Below, in pieces: positions 50,655 through 61,080 of a DNA stretch of 64,000 nt. A program made the translations under genes and the position numbers. The number at the start of each line of letters is the position of its first letter. Within the stretch, counting starts at the first letter, position 1. The stretch comes from Procambarus clarkii. Its lineage: Eukaryota > Arthropoda > Malacostraca > Decapoda > Cambaridae. The stretch lies in NCBI RefSeq assembly GCF_040958095.1, contig NC_091194.1, forward strand, positions 332,501 to 396,500, written 5' to 3'. The notes below the pieces were generated by a model. It did not search any database, was not told where the DNA came from, and saw only the letters and a program-made list of their open reading frames with translations.

Positions 50655-50740
50655 TAACATAAGAATAAAGGTAACTGCAGAAGGCCTATTGGCCCATACG
50701 AGGCAGCTCCTATTTATAACTACCCAATCCCATTCTATTG
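50655..50740 (-). mobile_element. Type D LINE 3' tail fragment
   Basis: GCAGAAGGCCTATTGGCCCA, CGAGGCAGCTCC and TATTTATA are the complement of the tail at 42965-43012. Confidence 0.75.
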
Positions 50741-50815
50741 GGTATGAAAGTATGATATACAGCTTTCTGATAACGATATACTATATACTGAGTATAAAAT
50801 TCGACATACTGAGGA

Positions 50816-51059
50816 TATTCCTTTATCTGTTTTTTTTAATTATGTTGAATATATACCTTGATACAGAGGATGATAAAGAGAGAATTAAATTTCACATATC
50901 CTTTTTTTATTTCATTAGTGATTTTTGTCATTTTTAATTGGGTTAACCTTTTTTTCTTTTTATCTCCTTTTATGGACCAGATATTAGCAGAATTTCTGAT
51001 AATATTTTCAGAATTTTGTTATTTGTACTCTTGCAGTATTTGGGAAAATAGGTGATATT
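50816..51059. other. AT-rich intergenic
   Basis: No gene recognised; hydrophobic open frames here are compositional. Confidence 0.45.
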
Positions 51060-51180
51060 CATGTATTAAATATGTATATCCATGTATAAATATGTATATT
51101 CATGTATAAATATGTATATTCATGTAAATATGTGTCATCCACAAATAAATACGTGATATTCATATTGGAATATATGTGAT
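51060..51180. repeat. 20-bp tandem repeat (TATATTCATGTATAAATATG)
   Basis: Four to five units, decaying rightward. Confidence 0.8.
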
Positions 51181-51369
51181 GTTGACCAAAGCACACACTA
51201 GAAAGAGAAGGGACGAGGACGTTTCGGTCCGCCCTGAACATTCTCAAGTCGATTCACACAATCGACTTGAGAATGGTCCAGGACGGACCGAAACGTCGTC
51301 GTCCCTTCACTTTCTAGTGTGTGGTTTGGTCAACATATTTCAGCCACGTTATTGTGACTCCTCGTCTGG
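51181..51369. mobile_element. Palindromic foldback-like element, copy 3
   Basis: GTTGACCAAAGCACACACTA GAAAG ... GACGTTTCGGTCCG and the complementary CGGACCGAAACGTCGTCGTC ... CTAGTGTGTGGTTTGGTCAAC form arms of about 70 bp around CAAGTCGATTCACACAATCG, followed by the asymmetric CAGCCACGTTATTGTGACTC CTCGTCTGG end. Flanking ATAT[AG/AC]GTGATG-like words occur on both sides and may be a target duplication or the local 20-bp repeat. Confidence 0.85.
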
Positions 51370-51500
51370 CAATATACGTGATGTTCATTAGGGACATTAG
51401 GTTCATATGTAACATTAGGGAGATATTCTAGATATTCCTCAAGTAAGAAAGATATCATATGATATCATATATATGAAGTAAGAAAGATATCATATGATAT

Positions 51501-51532
51501 CTATTCTTAGTAGATATATCTACTAAGAATAG
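51501..51532. repeat. Perfect 32-bp palindrome
   Basis: CTATTCTTAGTAGATA is followed immediately by its exact reverse complement, with no loop. It follows two ATATCATATGATAT palindromes at about 51448 and 51487. Confidence 0.9.
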
Positions 51533-52102
51533 GTCTCATATAATATAGCAATTTTAATTATTGTAATTAAAATACATACATTTTTAGCTTTGCACTCAAA
51601 ATTTCATAATTTATTAGCAAAAACTTTTACATTTGAACTTATATTTTCACAAAATTCTGGCTTGGTACTTAATTTTAAACTAAAGTACATTGCTAAAAAT
51701 TATGAAATTTAAGTACAAATAAATTAACGTTTGTGCTAAAAATTATACAGTTTGAATAAATTTGTACTCAAAATTTCACAATTTTTAACATTACTCTTAA
51801 AATTTGAGTAAATTTTTATTTAGCACAATACTTCAAATTTCATAATATTTAGTTCAGTAATTAAATAATTTACCCTATAGGAGTAATTACCATAGTTCAT
51901 TATATGGAAAATTTAGGATATATTTAATACATTATATATGGTGTGTTTATTAGAGCTAATTGTTTAATTTAAATCGTTGTAGTTACTTAATAGTACTTAC
52001 CTATTAGCGACTACAGGGAAGTAAGGTCTTTGTGCCCCCCCCCTACTGTATTTGTAGACTCATTGTATTTGTTGCATTGTAATTGATTTATTCTCACCAA
52101 AA
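51533..52102. other. AT-rich intergenic
   Basis: Loosely repetitive AAAATTTCATAATTT-type words, no gene. Confidence 0.5.
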
Positions 52103-52144
52103 TTCGGAACATCTGATAAAGAAAACTTTATCAGATGTTCCGAA
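52103..52144. repeat. Perfect hairpin, 19-bp stem, 4-nt loop
   Basis: TTCGGAACATCTGATAAAG, loop AAAA, then its exact complement at 52126-52144. No T-run or gene context indicates a terminator. Confidence 0.9.
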
Positions 52145-52329
52145 AACTTCATATTTTACCGTCTACGCAGATATTTCCGTGTGTGTGTGTGTGTGTCTGG
52201 ATTCGTAGACAGCTAACAGTAAAAAAAAAAATATGTAATTTGAGAAGGAAATCGTCATATATGAATTAAGATAAAAGTGAGGTCACTCAAGCAATGGTAT
52301 TTGTGTGACCAATTTAATAACTCTGATAG

Positions 52330-52570
52330 ACCTACTAAACCCAATCGTTACCAACCTTTCTTATAACGAACTTTTATTGGTTATTTTAGCGTTTTCGGGT
52401 ACATAGCCTAAGCATTTGAAAATCCTGCTCTCTGATTGGCTCAAGTGCCACTTCTGGGACTATCGCGCTAGCCAATCGTCTTGCAGCGTCATTTCAACCA
52501 CCACAAACATCTTAAAACGCGCTTTGTTTTAATTTTGGTTCTTTGGTTTTATTTTAACGTTTATTCATGA
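52330..52570. promoter_or_regulatory. Low-copy segment with clustered CCAAT boxes (weak)
   Basis: CCAAT/ATTGG pentamers occur at about 52341, 52376, 52434 and 52472 within 140 bp, together with a CpG-richer patch (CTATCGCGCTAGCCAATCG). No TATA box or ORF was recognised downstream on either strand. Confidence 0.2.
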
Positions 52571-52649
52571 TTTAAATTATTATATTGATATTTTCCTCAA
52601 GTGATATAGAGTTTAAGTATGTGTATGAGGATGTGACTGATGTATTTAC

Positions 52650-53000
52650 CTTTGTACACCGAGCGTTGTATACAAGCAGGTGTACACAGAGGAATGTACA
52701 CAACAGCACAGACAGGTGTACATAAAGGAATGCATACAATTGCTCAAAGGCATGAGTACACAAGGGTGTAAGGAAATGGTGTACACAGATAAATGTTGAC
52801 AATTGTACACAAACGTACACATAGACTAGAGCACACCCAGACAGGTGTAACCTGTCGTGCACATAGATGTGAACATGTACACGCACAGGTGTGTACGCAA
52901 GTAGATGTACACAAGATCTGCGCACTTGAAAATATATATAGAGATATATGCAGACTTGAATATATATATAGAGACATATGCAGACTTGCGAATGGAGGTA
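52650..53000. repeat. TGTACACA-rich low complexity
   Basis: Irregular GTGTACACA words, then two copies of about 30 bp of AATATATATAGAGATATATG CAGACTTG at 52929-52988. The short frames have no domains. Confidence 0.65.
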
Positions 53001-53149
53001 GAGAGACAGACCGACACTGAGAGACAAATTCATAGCCAGACACGCAATCAGGTTGAAAGGGAAATTTATCAGGATTACAAGCGTCTGTAACAGGTGAATT
53101 ATCTCTCCTACGCACCAAATATTTTGTGAAGGCCAACTTGAAACACAAA

Positions 53150-53515
53150 TATTTTCTGAGTGCACTGAGAACACACATTTATTCTGAACGCCAACTTGGA
53201 ACACACATTTATTCTGAACGCCAACTTGGAACACACATTTATTCTGAACGCCAACTTGGAGCACAAATATTTTCTGAATGCACTGAGAACACACCAATCA
53301 ACATTCAAATGCCAACTTGGAACACAATTTTATTCTGAATGCCAACTCTGAATAGGAATATTTTCTGAACGCCAACTTGGAATACAAATATTTTCTGAAC
53401 ACTAACCTGGAACACAAATATTTTCTGAACCCCAACTTGGAACACAAATTTTTCTGAACACCAACTTGGAACACACATATTTTCTGAACGCCAACTTGGA
53501 ACACTAAGTCTTTAA
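53150..53515. repeat. 30-bp minisatellite
   Basis: Unit GAACGCCAACTTGGAACACA CATTTATTCT with AAATATTTTCT variants, about 11 units. One block (CTGAGTGCACTGAGAACACAC) occurs twice, at about 53155 and 53275. Confidence 0.92.
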
Positions 53516-53824
53516 TAAATTATTATTTCTTTGTACCACAGATATGTGATGATTCATATTGCTGGGACATTGCAACATGGTCCTCATGTTGCGATCTTAA
53601 AAAAAAAAAAATCAACCAGCGATATAAATTTGGGTTGTCTACAACAAAATTGTCAAAACTGGTTTTAAATTTATATAATTTATTTTTGGCTCGATATGCA
53701 TTCTAGTGACACTCTGGCCATATGCGCATCCCCTTCAAGACATATATGTGAACAGGTGTGTCTTGGAGTAAAGGTACACATGATCTGAGTCATATGTGAA
53801 TGCTTAGGTGTTTTGGAAGAGTAG
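53516..53824. other. Intergenic, no recognised feature
   Basis: No gene or RNA recognised. Confidence 0.5.
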
Positions 53825-54025
53825 TTGAGCAGTCTGCCTCAGTCACGACTCACAACTGGAGGATCTAGGGTTTGATTATGCGGGCAAACATAAATGGTTG
53901 GTTATGTTTCCTATCCCCTAATGCTCCTTTTCACCTAGCAGTAAATAGATAGTTAGGCAACTGTTATGGGGTTACATCCTAAGAGGGGTCAATAGTTCGA
54001 CCTGGGGGGGGGGGGAAAGCCCGCC
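53825..54025 (+). mobile_element. Diverged SINE related to 28449
   Basis: The body words CACCTAGCAGTAAATAGATA and GTTAGGCAACTGTTATGGGG correspond to 28567-28610. The head (GGATCTAGGGTTTGATTATG) is a badly decayed B-box region. Ends are approximate. Confidence 0.55.
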
Positions 54026-54799
54026 ATACAAGCCTAAAGTATATGTATATATATGCACAGGTATTCTGTGCTCGACCAAACGAATTATTAATCTTACTCA
54101 TTTTAATATATTCCTCATTATACATCTCACTATATTATATTACTATATAACATTATTCACTGTGGACAAGCTTAGTACATTGCCGTACTGCTTGTATGAA
54201 GGATAAAGAACACACCTAATTCTTATGTAAGTGTATTATTGAACCAAATTTTTGGACGAACCTACATTGTCAAGGTGCTGTAATCAAGGATTGTATTGAT
54301 TACAGCACATTAAGCAATTAAAATCTGAAAACATTAAACAATTCATATTTTTGTATCAAGTTGCTGTAATAAATTTTGTGATCAATGTATACAGCCTCAC
54401 CATAAGGGATGTAAGTTTATCCGAAAATTCGGTTTAGTAAAATATTTGCTATTGAGTGTTTTCTTCAACTTCACTACTCCTTAATTATGAGGATATTATA
54501 ATATAATATAGACTCTGGGTTCATGGGTTAAAAGTTTAATAAATACATCTCATTATACCTATAAAAAGGAAAACCTTCTCCCAATGGTAATTATTTTAGT
54601 GGCTGTCATTACTGAGGGAACATCTCTCAAGTGTGACTAGTGTATGGCTCTGATTCACTGGTTTTAGGGAGGGAATACCGTGTTGGTTGATGGGTAAATG
54701 GGAAGGGTAGCCAGAACCTGGTATTATCCGGCTGATGGGGGCACCTGTGGGAGATGATGATTGGGGGCTTGGAGGACTACTGCAAATTGCTGATTTATG
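54026..54799. other. AT-rich intergenic
   Basis: No gene or RNA recognised. Confidence 0.45.
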
Positions 54800-54960
54800 A
54801 TCATATTATCGTAAGAACGTAGGTACTGAGGAAACTGCAGAAGGAACATTAGTACGTTCTAAGCAGTTCCTGTTTCTGTCCACCCAAACTCATGCTTGTG
54901 TAGTCTCACCTTCACTTGAAACTACAGAAAGCCTATTGACCCATACGAGGCATATTGTCT
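54800..54960 (-). mobile_element. Two overlapping type D LINE 3' tail relics
   Basis: GGAAACTGCAGAAGGA ... CAGTTCCTGTTTCTGTCCAC and then GAAACTACAGAAAGCCTATT GACCCATACGAGGC. Both resemble the complement of 42960-43010. Confidence 0.55.
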
Positions 54961-55064
54961 TCATTAACACCAAATTTTAAAATTTAGGTATAATTTGTAT
55001 ACAGCATTTGAGGCATATTTGAGATATTATAGAGAGTACAATTGTTAGTACATTTATAGATGGG

Positions 55065-55190
55065 AATAATTGTCAGATTTATGGGTTATAATTGTCAGAT
55101 TTATGAGTTATAATTGTCAGATTTGTGGATTATAATTGTCAGATTTATGAGTTATAATTGTCAGATTTGTGGATTATAATTGTCAGATTT
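55065..55190. repeat. 23-bp tandem repeat
   Basis: GGTTATAATTGTCAGATTTA TGA units, five to six, alternating ATGAGTTATAA and GTGGATTATAA. Confidence 0.9.
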
Positions 55191-55424
55191 CTGAGAAGAA
55201 TCGGCATATTTATTGGTACAATTTGGCAGAATTTATTTGGATCAAGTTGTTATATAAGTTTTGGTTCAATTTAATAATTGTGTATATTATTTTCAGTAAA
55301 TTAAAATTGAACAAAATTTTAATATACGGTGACCAAGATAAGATAGTATTTCATTGTTTCAACTAATGCATTGTTACTGGCTTTCTTGTAGACATATTAT
55401 TCAATATAACAAAGAGGGCGAGAA

Positions 55425-55545
55425 CAATGATTCTAGCACGAATATTCTGTTTTTATTATATTCTTCTTTACTTAAGAAGGAAGTTGAAACATAAACACTC
55501 CAAATATCCTTTTAGAGTTTTATTATGAACTGACGCTTAGAGATG
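55425..55545 (+). repeat. Interspersed repeat, copy 1 (CTTTACTTAAGAAGGAAGTTG)
   Basis: It matches 60345-60440 over CTTTACTT.A.AAGGAAGTTGA A, CTCCAAA and AGTTTTATTATG. Class unknown. Confidence 0.55.
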
Positions 55546-56090
55546 CATTTCATTGATCTTGTCAACATTCCCACATGCAAAGGAGAGGTGGTATGACCAT
55601 TCATCCACTTGTACACTTCAATCATGTCACACCCTAACGCTACGCTTTTCTAGAGAATGTAAATTAAGCTTTTTAAATCCCTTTTTCATATGGAAGGTTT
55701 GTAATTTGTGGGATTAACTTTGTTATCCTTCGCTGGAAGCGTTCTAGTAAATTTATGTTCATTCTATAGTATGGCGACCAAAACTGAACTGCATAATCTA
55801 AATGGGGCCTAAGAAGAGCAAGATATAGCTGAGGAATAACACCAGGTGTTGCATAGGTAGCGTTTCTAGAAATAAAGGCCAGAGTCCTATTTGCCTTATT
55901 TAGAACATTTGTGCACTGATTGTTTGCCTTTAAATTCATACTCATCATGACTCAGATTTTTTTCATAATCAGACTTCACAATTTCATCACCTTCCAGCTG
56001 ATACCTTGTAACTCTATCATCATTACCTAGCCTCAAAACCTCACATTTGTCAACATTAAACTATGTCTACTAATCTTTCCAATCTCTCTT
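55546..56090 (-). mobile_element. Type D CR1-like LINE, RT C-terminal part
   Basis: The minus-strand frame 55948-55673 encodes [40 protein letters not shown] and LLERFQRRITKLIPQI. The segment to the left continues in another frame (VYKWMNGHTT near 55610), and the segment to the right carries LRLGNDD-like sequence near 56025. The layout closely follows vertebrate CR1 RT C-termini in motif order. Truncated 5' of the catalytic site, with frameshifts. Confidence 0.87.
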
Positions 56091-56454
56091 TAATTATACT
56101 ACATATGAAATTCTTATTATGCGGCATACATAGGCTTCAAGTCAGACCTAAGATTTAAACATAAAACTTTTTACATAAAATGGAATTTAATGGCGCATTT
56201 TTTAATGCCAAATTATTGCAGATTCTTTAATGTTCATGTTTTTATAACAAAGAATAATAATTACAATTCCACCTTCACAAAGGTGAAGGTGGAATTGTGC
56301 TCTATGCACTATTTTTATTTTTTTTACTTTGATACCCATTCGAAAAATATATTTTGAAGGCAGAGGTCAAGTTAAATAATTGGGTAAGAACTTAGGAATC
56401 AAGAATTTTACAAATGTCTTAGGTAGTATCTTGCTCCTTCTGAGATGTTCAAAA
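56091..56454. other. AT-rich spacer with a hairpin
   Basis: A perfect hairpin lies at 56264-56297: CAATTCCACCTTCAC, loop AAAG, then its complement. No gene. Confidence 0.7.
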
Positions 56455-56860
56455 ATATGGTGGATTATATATTCATCAGATTACATAGTAATTGATAAGA
56501 TTAAAAATTAATTGATCTGATGAAATATTCATTGATCAGAATAAATAATTGATCAGAATAAATTCTCACTTATCAGAATAAATAATACATCAGGTTAAAT
56601 AATAATTGATCTGATTAAATATTAATTAATCAGCATCAATATTAGTTGATCAGATTCAACATTCATTGATCAGTCAAAATTCAGATCCAAACTCAATATT
56701 AAATGATCTAATTCAAGATTCAATTATCAGAATGAATATTCAGGATCGGATTAAATATTCAATGATCAGATTCAATATTCAATGATCAGATTATATACTA
56801 ATTGATCAGATAAAATATTAATTGATCTTTCGATTAAATATTCTGAGAATATACTCACTA
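56455..56860. repeat. Degenerate ATTGATCAGATTAAATATT array
   Basis: TGATCAGATTAAATA-type words recur about every 20-25 bp for 400 bp with high divergence; an old minisatellite. Confidence 0.75.
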
Positions 56861-57004
56861 GTAGTTAATACAAATATTGATGACTACAAAATAGTCCAGT
56901 TGCAGTTTGTAGACTTAAAGTAAAGTTTAATTAGGGCTAAAGTTTAATTAGGACTAAGAGAATCACACGAATCAATATTCGTTGTCCTCTTTATATATGG
57001 ATAA

Positions 57005-57370
57005 CAACACATTTAAAAATTAAGAAACTGACGACGTTTCGACCCGTCCTAGATAATTATCAAGTAACGACGTTTCGTTCTGTGCTGGACCGTCATGTCG
57101 TGTAATGAAAAAAGAATGGAAGAGATAGAGAATTTATAAGGAAAGAGAGGAAGGTGCAAAGAATGAAGGGTATAGGTGCACCGCCCCCCTCTCTCTCCCT
57201 CTCCTGTTGTTGCCAATCACTCTATGGGAAATTTTGAATCTGTCTGAATCACTCTTGATGCTCGTCCCTATCTCATGCTTCGCTACGGACGGACCCAAAC
57301 ATCGTCAGTGTAGCTTAACAGGTGTGGGTTGGGTGTCTCATGTTCAACTATGTTATTGTGGCTTCCTATC
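57005..57370. mobile_element. Diverged relative of the palindromic element
   Basis: GACGACGTTTCGACCCGTCC and ACGACGTTTCGTTCTGTGCT lie near 57032-57085. GGACCCAAACATCGTCAG and ATGTTATTGTGGCTTCC are at the far side near 57291-57365, with about 200 bp of unrelated sequence between. It may be a longer member or a composite. Confidence 0.5.
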
Positions 57371-57440
57371 ACCATTATAGATTCATAGATCAGACAAATA
57401 ATTGTGGCTTCCTATCACCATTATAGATTCATAGATCATA
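57355..57440. repeat. Direct duplication of about 42 bp
   Basis: ATTGTGGCTTCCTATCACCA plus TTATAGATTCATAGATCA occurs at 57354 and 57401. Confidence 0.9.
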
Positions 57441-57589
57441 TTAATTGTAAATTTTATTATATATATGCATTTTTCTTTACAACAAAAAAGTCTCTGAGAT
57501 TCTTAGAACAAGACGAAATATGTCTTGGATGTCATAAATATGTCTTGAATTTTATTAATGTCTTGAGAACATAAAAACTAAGGAAACAA

Positions 57590-57700
57590 TAAGTCACAAT
57601 AACGGGGCTGAAAATTACATACCCAAACCACTGATCTTAAAATAAAAGAACTGAGGACGTTTCGGTCCGTCGTGGACCATTAGCAGGTCCTGTAGTGGGA
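57590..57700. mobile_element. Diverged half of the palindromic element
   Basis: AGTCACAATAACGGGGCTGA AA and GAGGACGTTTCGGTCCGTCG TGG match the left half of copy 1; no right arm follows. Confidence 0.6.
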
Positions 57701-57964
57701 AAAGAGTGGTACAGAAAGTCAATTTATAAAGTAAGAGACTGAGATGATAGGCGAGAAAGGTGAAGAAAAGCAGTAAAGAAAGAGATATAGGAATAAGTTC
57801 GAAATATGATAACGAGTTGAGATAAAGAAGGTCAACTATTGGAATACATTTAATGTATGGGAATAAGAAATATAAGAATACGGTAAAAATATAAGAATTG
57901 GTAGAATAAAAGGAAAATAATGTAAAAGTGAAAAGCCCCGACGCCAAGAGATGCGTTTGGTCCA

Positions 57965-59035
57965 GGGGGACTTGGTCCCCTGGAGTGTGACCAAGTCCCC
58001 TGGAGTGTGACCAAGTCCCCTGGAGTGTGACCAAGTCCCCCTGGAGTGTGACCAAGTCCCCTGGAGTGTGTCCAAGTCCCCTGGAGTGTGACCAAGTCCC
58101 CTGGAGTGTGTCCAAGTCCTCTGGAGTGTGTCCAAGTCCCCTGGAGTGTGACCAAGTCCCCTGGAGTGTGTCCAAGTCCCCTGGAGTGTGACCAAGTCCC
58201 CCTGGAGTGTGACCAAGTCCCCTGGAGTGTGTCCAAGTCCCCTGGAGTGTGACCAAGTCCCCTGGAGTGTGTCCAAGTCCTCTGGAGTGTGTCCAAGTCC
58301 CCTGGAGTGTGACCAAGTCCCCTGGAGTGTGTCCAAGTCCCCTGGAGTGTGTCCAAGTCCCCTGGAGTGTGTCCAAGTCCCCTGAAGTGTATCCAAGTCC
58401 CCTGGCGTGTGTCCAAGTCCGCTGGAGTGTGACCAAGTCCCCTGGAGTGTGACCAAGTCCCCTGGAGTGTGACCAAGTCCCCTGGAGTGTGACCAAGTCC
58501 CCTGGAGTGTGTCCAAGTCCCCTGAAGTGTATCCAAGTCCCCTGGCGTGTGTCCAAGTCCCCTGGAGTCTGACCAAGTCCCCTGGAGTGTGTCCAAGTCC
58601 CCTGGAGTGTGTCCAAGTCCCCTGGAGTGTGTCCAAGTCCCCTGAAGTGTATCCAAGTCCCCTGGAGTGTGACCAAGTCCCCTGGAGTGTGACCAAGTCC
58701 CCTGGCGTGTGTCCAAGTCCCCTGGAGAGTGACCAAGTCCCCTGGAGTGTGTCCAAGTCCCCTGAAGTGTATCCAAGTCCCCTGGCGTGTGTCCAAGTCC
58801 CCTGGAGTCTGACCAAGTCCCCTGGAGTGTGTCCAAGTCCCCTGAAGTGTATCCAAGTCCCCTGGCGTGTGTCCAAGTCCCCTGGAGTGTGTCCAAGTCC
58901 CCTGAAGTGTATCCAAGTCCCCTGGCGTGTGTCCAAGTCCCCTGGAGTGTGACCAAGTCTCCTGGAGTGTGTCCAAGTCCCCAAGAGTGTGTCCAAGGCC
59001 CCTTGAGTGTGCCCCCTCGAGTGTATCCCAGCCCC
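57965..59035. repeat. 20-bp minisatellite, about 53 units
   Basis: Unit GACCAAGTCCCCTGGAGTGT with GTCC/ATCC and GGCGTGT/GAAGTGT variants. A variant string (GAAGTGT, ATCC...GGCGTGT, GGAGTCTGACC) occurs at about 58521 and again at about 58761, showing block duplication. All minus frames stay open for about 390-480 codons because 20 is not a multiple of three. Confidence 0.97.
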
Positions 59036-59146
59036 TGAAATATCTCCAAGCCCTCTCTAGTGAGTCCAAGCCCCGTTAAGTGTGTCCAAGCCCTCTAAAA
59101 GCAGTAGAAACAGCAGGACATTCAGGACTGTTAAAAAACAACTCTC

Positions 59147-59411
59147 CTTCTCTCCTGTTGTTGTGTTCTCTCCTGTTGTTGTGTTCTCTCCTGTTGTTGT
59201 GTTCTCTCCTGTTGTTGTGTTCTCTCCTGTTGTTGTGTTCTCTCCTGTTGTTGTGTTCTCTCCTGTTGTTGTGTTCTCTCCTGTTGTTGTGTTCTCTACT
59301 GTTGTTGTGTTCTCTACTGTTGTTGTGTTCTCTCCTGTTGTTGTGTTCTCTCCTGTTGTTGTGTTCTCTCCTGTTGTTGTGTTCTCTCCTGTTGTTGTGT
59401 TCTCTACTGTT
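59147..59411. repeat. 18-bp minisatellite
   Basis: Unit GTTCTCTCCTGTTGTTGT, about 15 copies; three have CTACTG in place of CTCCTG. The period of six codons gives leucine-rich plus frames that mimic membrane segments. Confidence 0.97.
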
Positions 59412-59995
59412 CACTTGGACTCTAATTTACTTTTTGTTCTCTTTTGTATTTTTGTTTATTTGCTTAATAAAAGAATTGTTTAAGACGACAACAAAATATA
59501 ATTTCTTAAACTTTTTTATTTAATTTAAACATAAAAATACAAGTATGGAAACATTGATATAAATGGAGACATCTGAAGTTTAAAATAACTTATCATGACA
59601 TTTCTGTACATTTCTGAAGTATTATTACATTATGTAATAATCTTATGTATTATCTTATGTATTTTGACATTAATTTTTTTATAATTCTTAAAACTAAAAT
59701 TGGTTAAAAATAATTTCAATTTTGCAAGGAATTATAATTTTCTGCAAGGATTAGAATGGAGCAAGTTATTCAAACTTTCTGCAAGGTCTGTGTAGAAGGA
59801 AACTATTATATATTTTCAAATTTGTTCTGTGTTTTTTCTTATTTATAAAATCTTAGATTTTGAGGTGTCATTGAACATATAATCATTTTTTAATTTGTAA
59901 TTTTTATTTCATTTTTCAAAATTTTAATTTTTACTCTGCACTTACATGCAAAATATTTGTCTGTAAAATTATGTAGAATATAATGTACCTTTCCT
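59412..59995. other. AT-rich intergenic
   Basis: No gene or RNA recognised. Confidence 0.5.
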
Positions 59996-60055
59996 TGCGA
60001 TGATGATTCCGGGGATTAGCAACCCTGCGGCCCGGTCCTCGACCAGGCCTCCAAA
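59996..60055 (+). repeat. GGGGATTAG copy of the GGGGCTTAGCGTCC repeat
   Basis: GATGATGATTCCGGGGATTA GC, then GCGGCCCGGTCCTCGACCAG GCCTCC, the same core as 12539 and 48255. Confidence 0.7.
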
Positions 60056-60063
60056 GTACCCAT

Positions 60064-60094
60064 GTACCACTCTTGTTTTGTACAAGAGTGGTAC
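60064..60094. repeat. Perfect hairpin, 12-bp stem, 7-nt loop
   Basis: GTACCACTCTTG, loop TTTTGTA, CAAGAGTGGTAC. Confidence 0.9.
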
Positions 60095-60339
60095 GCGTTT
60101 GTAGTGTATTTTCCAACCCAATTTGGCTGATCACATCCGCCTTAACAACCCAATTTGGCTGCTCACACCCACTTCAATAACCTAATCTGGATGATCTCAG
60201 CCACCTCAGCAACCTAATTTAGCATGACTATCTTAGTTTAAATTCCTTAATCTTATATTATCCGCCAATGTTTTAATATATTGTTCATCTATATATTTAC
60301 CAGTTTTTTATGAGAAAGCTCCAGATCAATAATTCTAAC

Positions 60340-60445
60340 TCAAATCTTCGCTTATATTTCATATGTTCTTTACTTGAAAAGGAAGTTGAAAAATTACGTC
60401 TCCAAAATTCAGTTTACAGTTTTATTATGGCCTCAAACTAAGTGT
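60340..60445 (+). repeat. Interspersed repeat, copy 2 of 55425
   Basis: CTTTACTTGAAAAGGAAGTT GAAAA and AGTTTTATTATGG match the first copy. Confidence 0.55.
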
Positions 60446-60773
60446 AGGTCAAGCAGTAGACTTGAGTTTTACTACAAAATTGTACTCAAGTACAATTTGG
60501 CTGAAGCAACTGAGTCAGGCAAATTGTCACATGGGTCTATAGGCCTACTGTAGCCTATAGTCTCCCGTGTCAAATTATTACAGGGGGGGGGGGCAGTATG
60601 TTGTGTTGTCCGTCTTGTTCTGCAATCTTGCTTTAAGTGCTGAGTAGGGTCCTGCCTTGGGATCGAAATATGCGCGGGGGAAAAAACCACGTTGAAATGT
60701 GAAGGAATCTGTAACGTTTGCAACCGTTATGGTCGTTATGAACCACCCTGATGAGTGGTTTGTGATCCTTGTT

Positions 60774-60774
<1 letters not shown>

Positions 60775-60861
<87 letters not shown>
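60775..60861. repeat. (CA)n microsatellite
   Basis: About 86 bp, uninterrupted. Confidence 0.98.
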
Positions 60862-60863
<2 letters not shown>

Positions 60864-61080
60864 TTATTTTTTTGTTATGTACAAGTATTTTATTGGAGCT
60901 CGAAGGGAATGAAATGATATCACATATATGCGGTTAGGATCAGTAAAGGCCTCATTAACCCTTGAGAAAGCTTGATTAATGTTCGAACAAGGCCATTAGG
61001 CTACGAACAGTAGCATTGGTGTGCGAACAATGGGTTTTATGTGCGAACGGCGTGAATCGAGCTCATCCGAAGCGATTGGC
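60862..61080. other. Spacer
   Basis: Short low-copy sequence. GTGCGAACA-type words at 60980-61050 may be an early diverged form of the neighbouring array. Confidence 0.4.

Noticed and set aside
57615-59069. 484-codon minus frame with a hydrophobic C-terminal part
   Set aside because: Most of it is the 20-bp array; the rest is AT-rich DNA without domain features.
59080-59523. Leucine-rich frame resembling a membrane protein
   Set aside because: It is an 18-bp repeat read as LLLLCS; hydrophobicity is a composition artefact.
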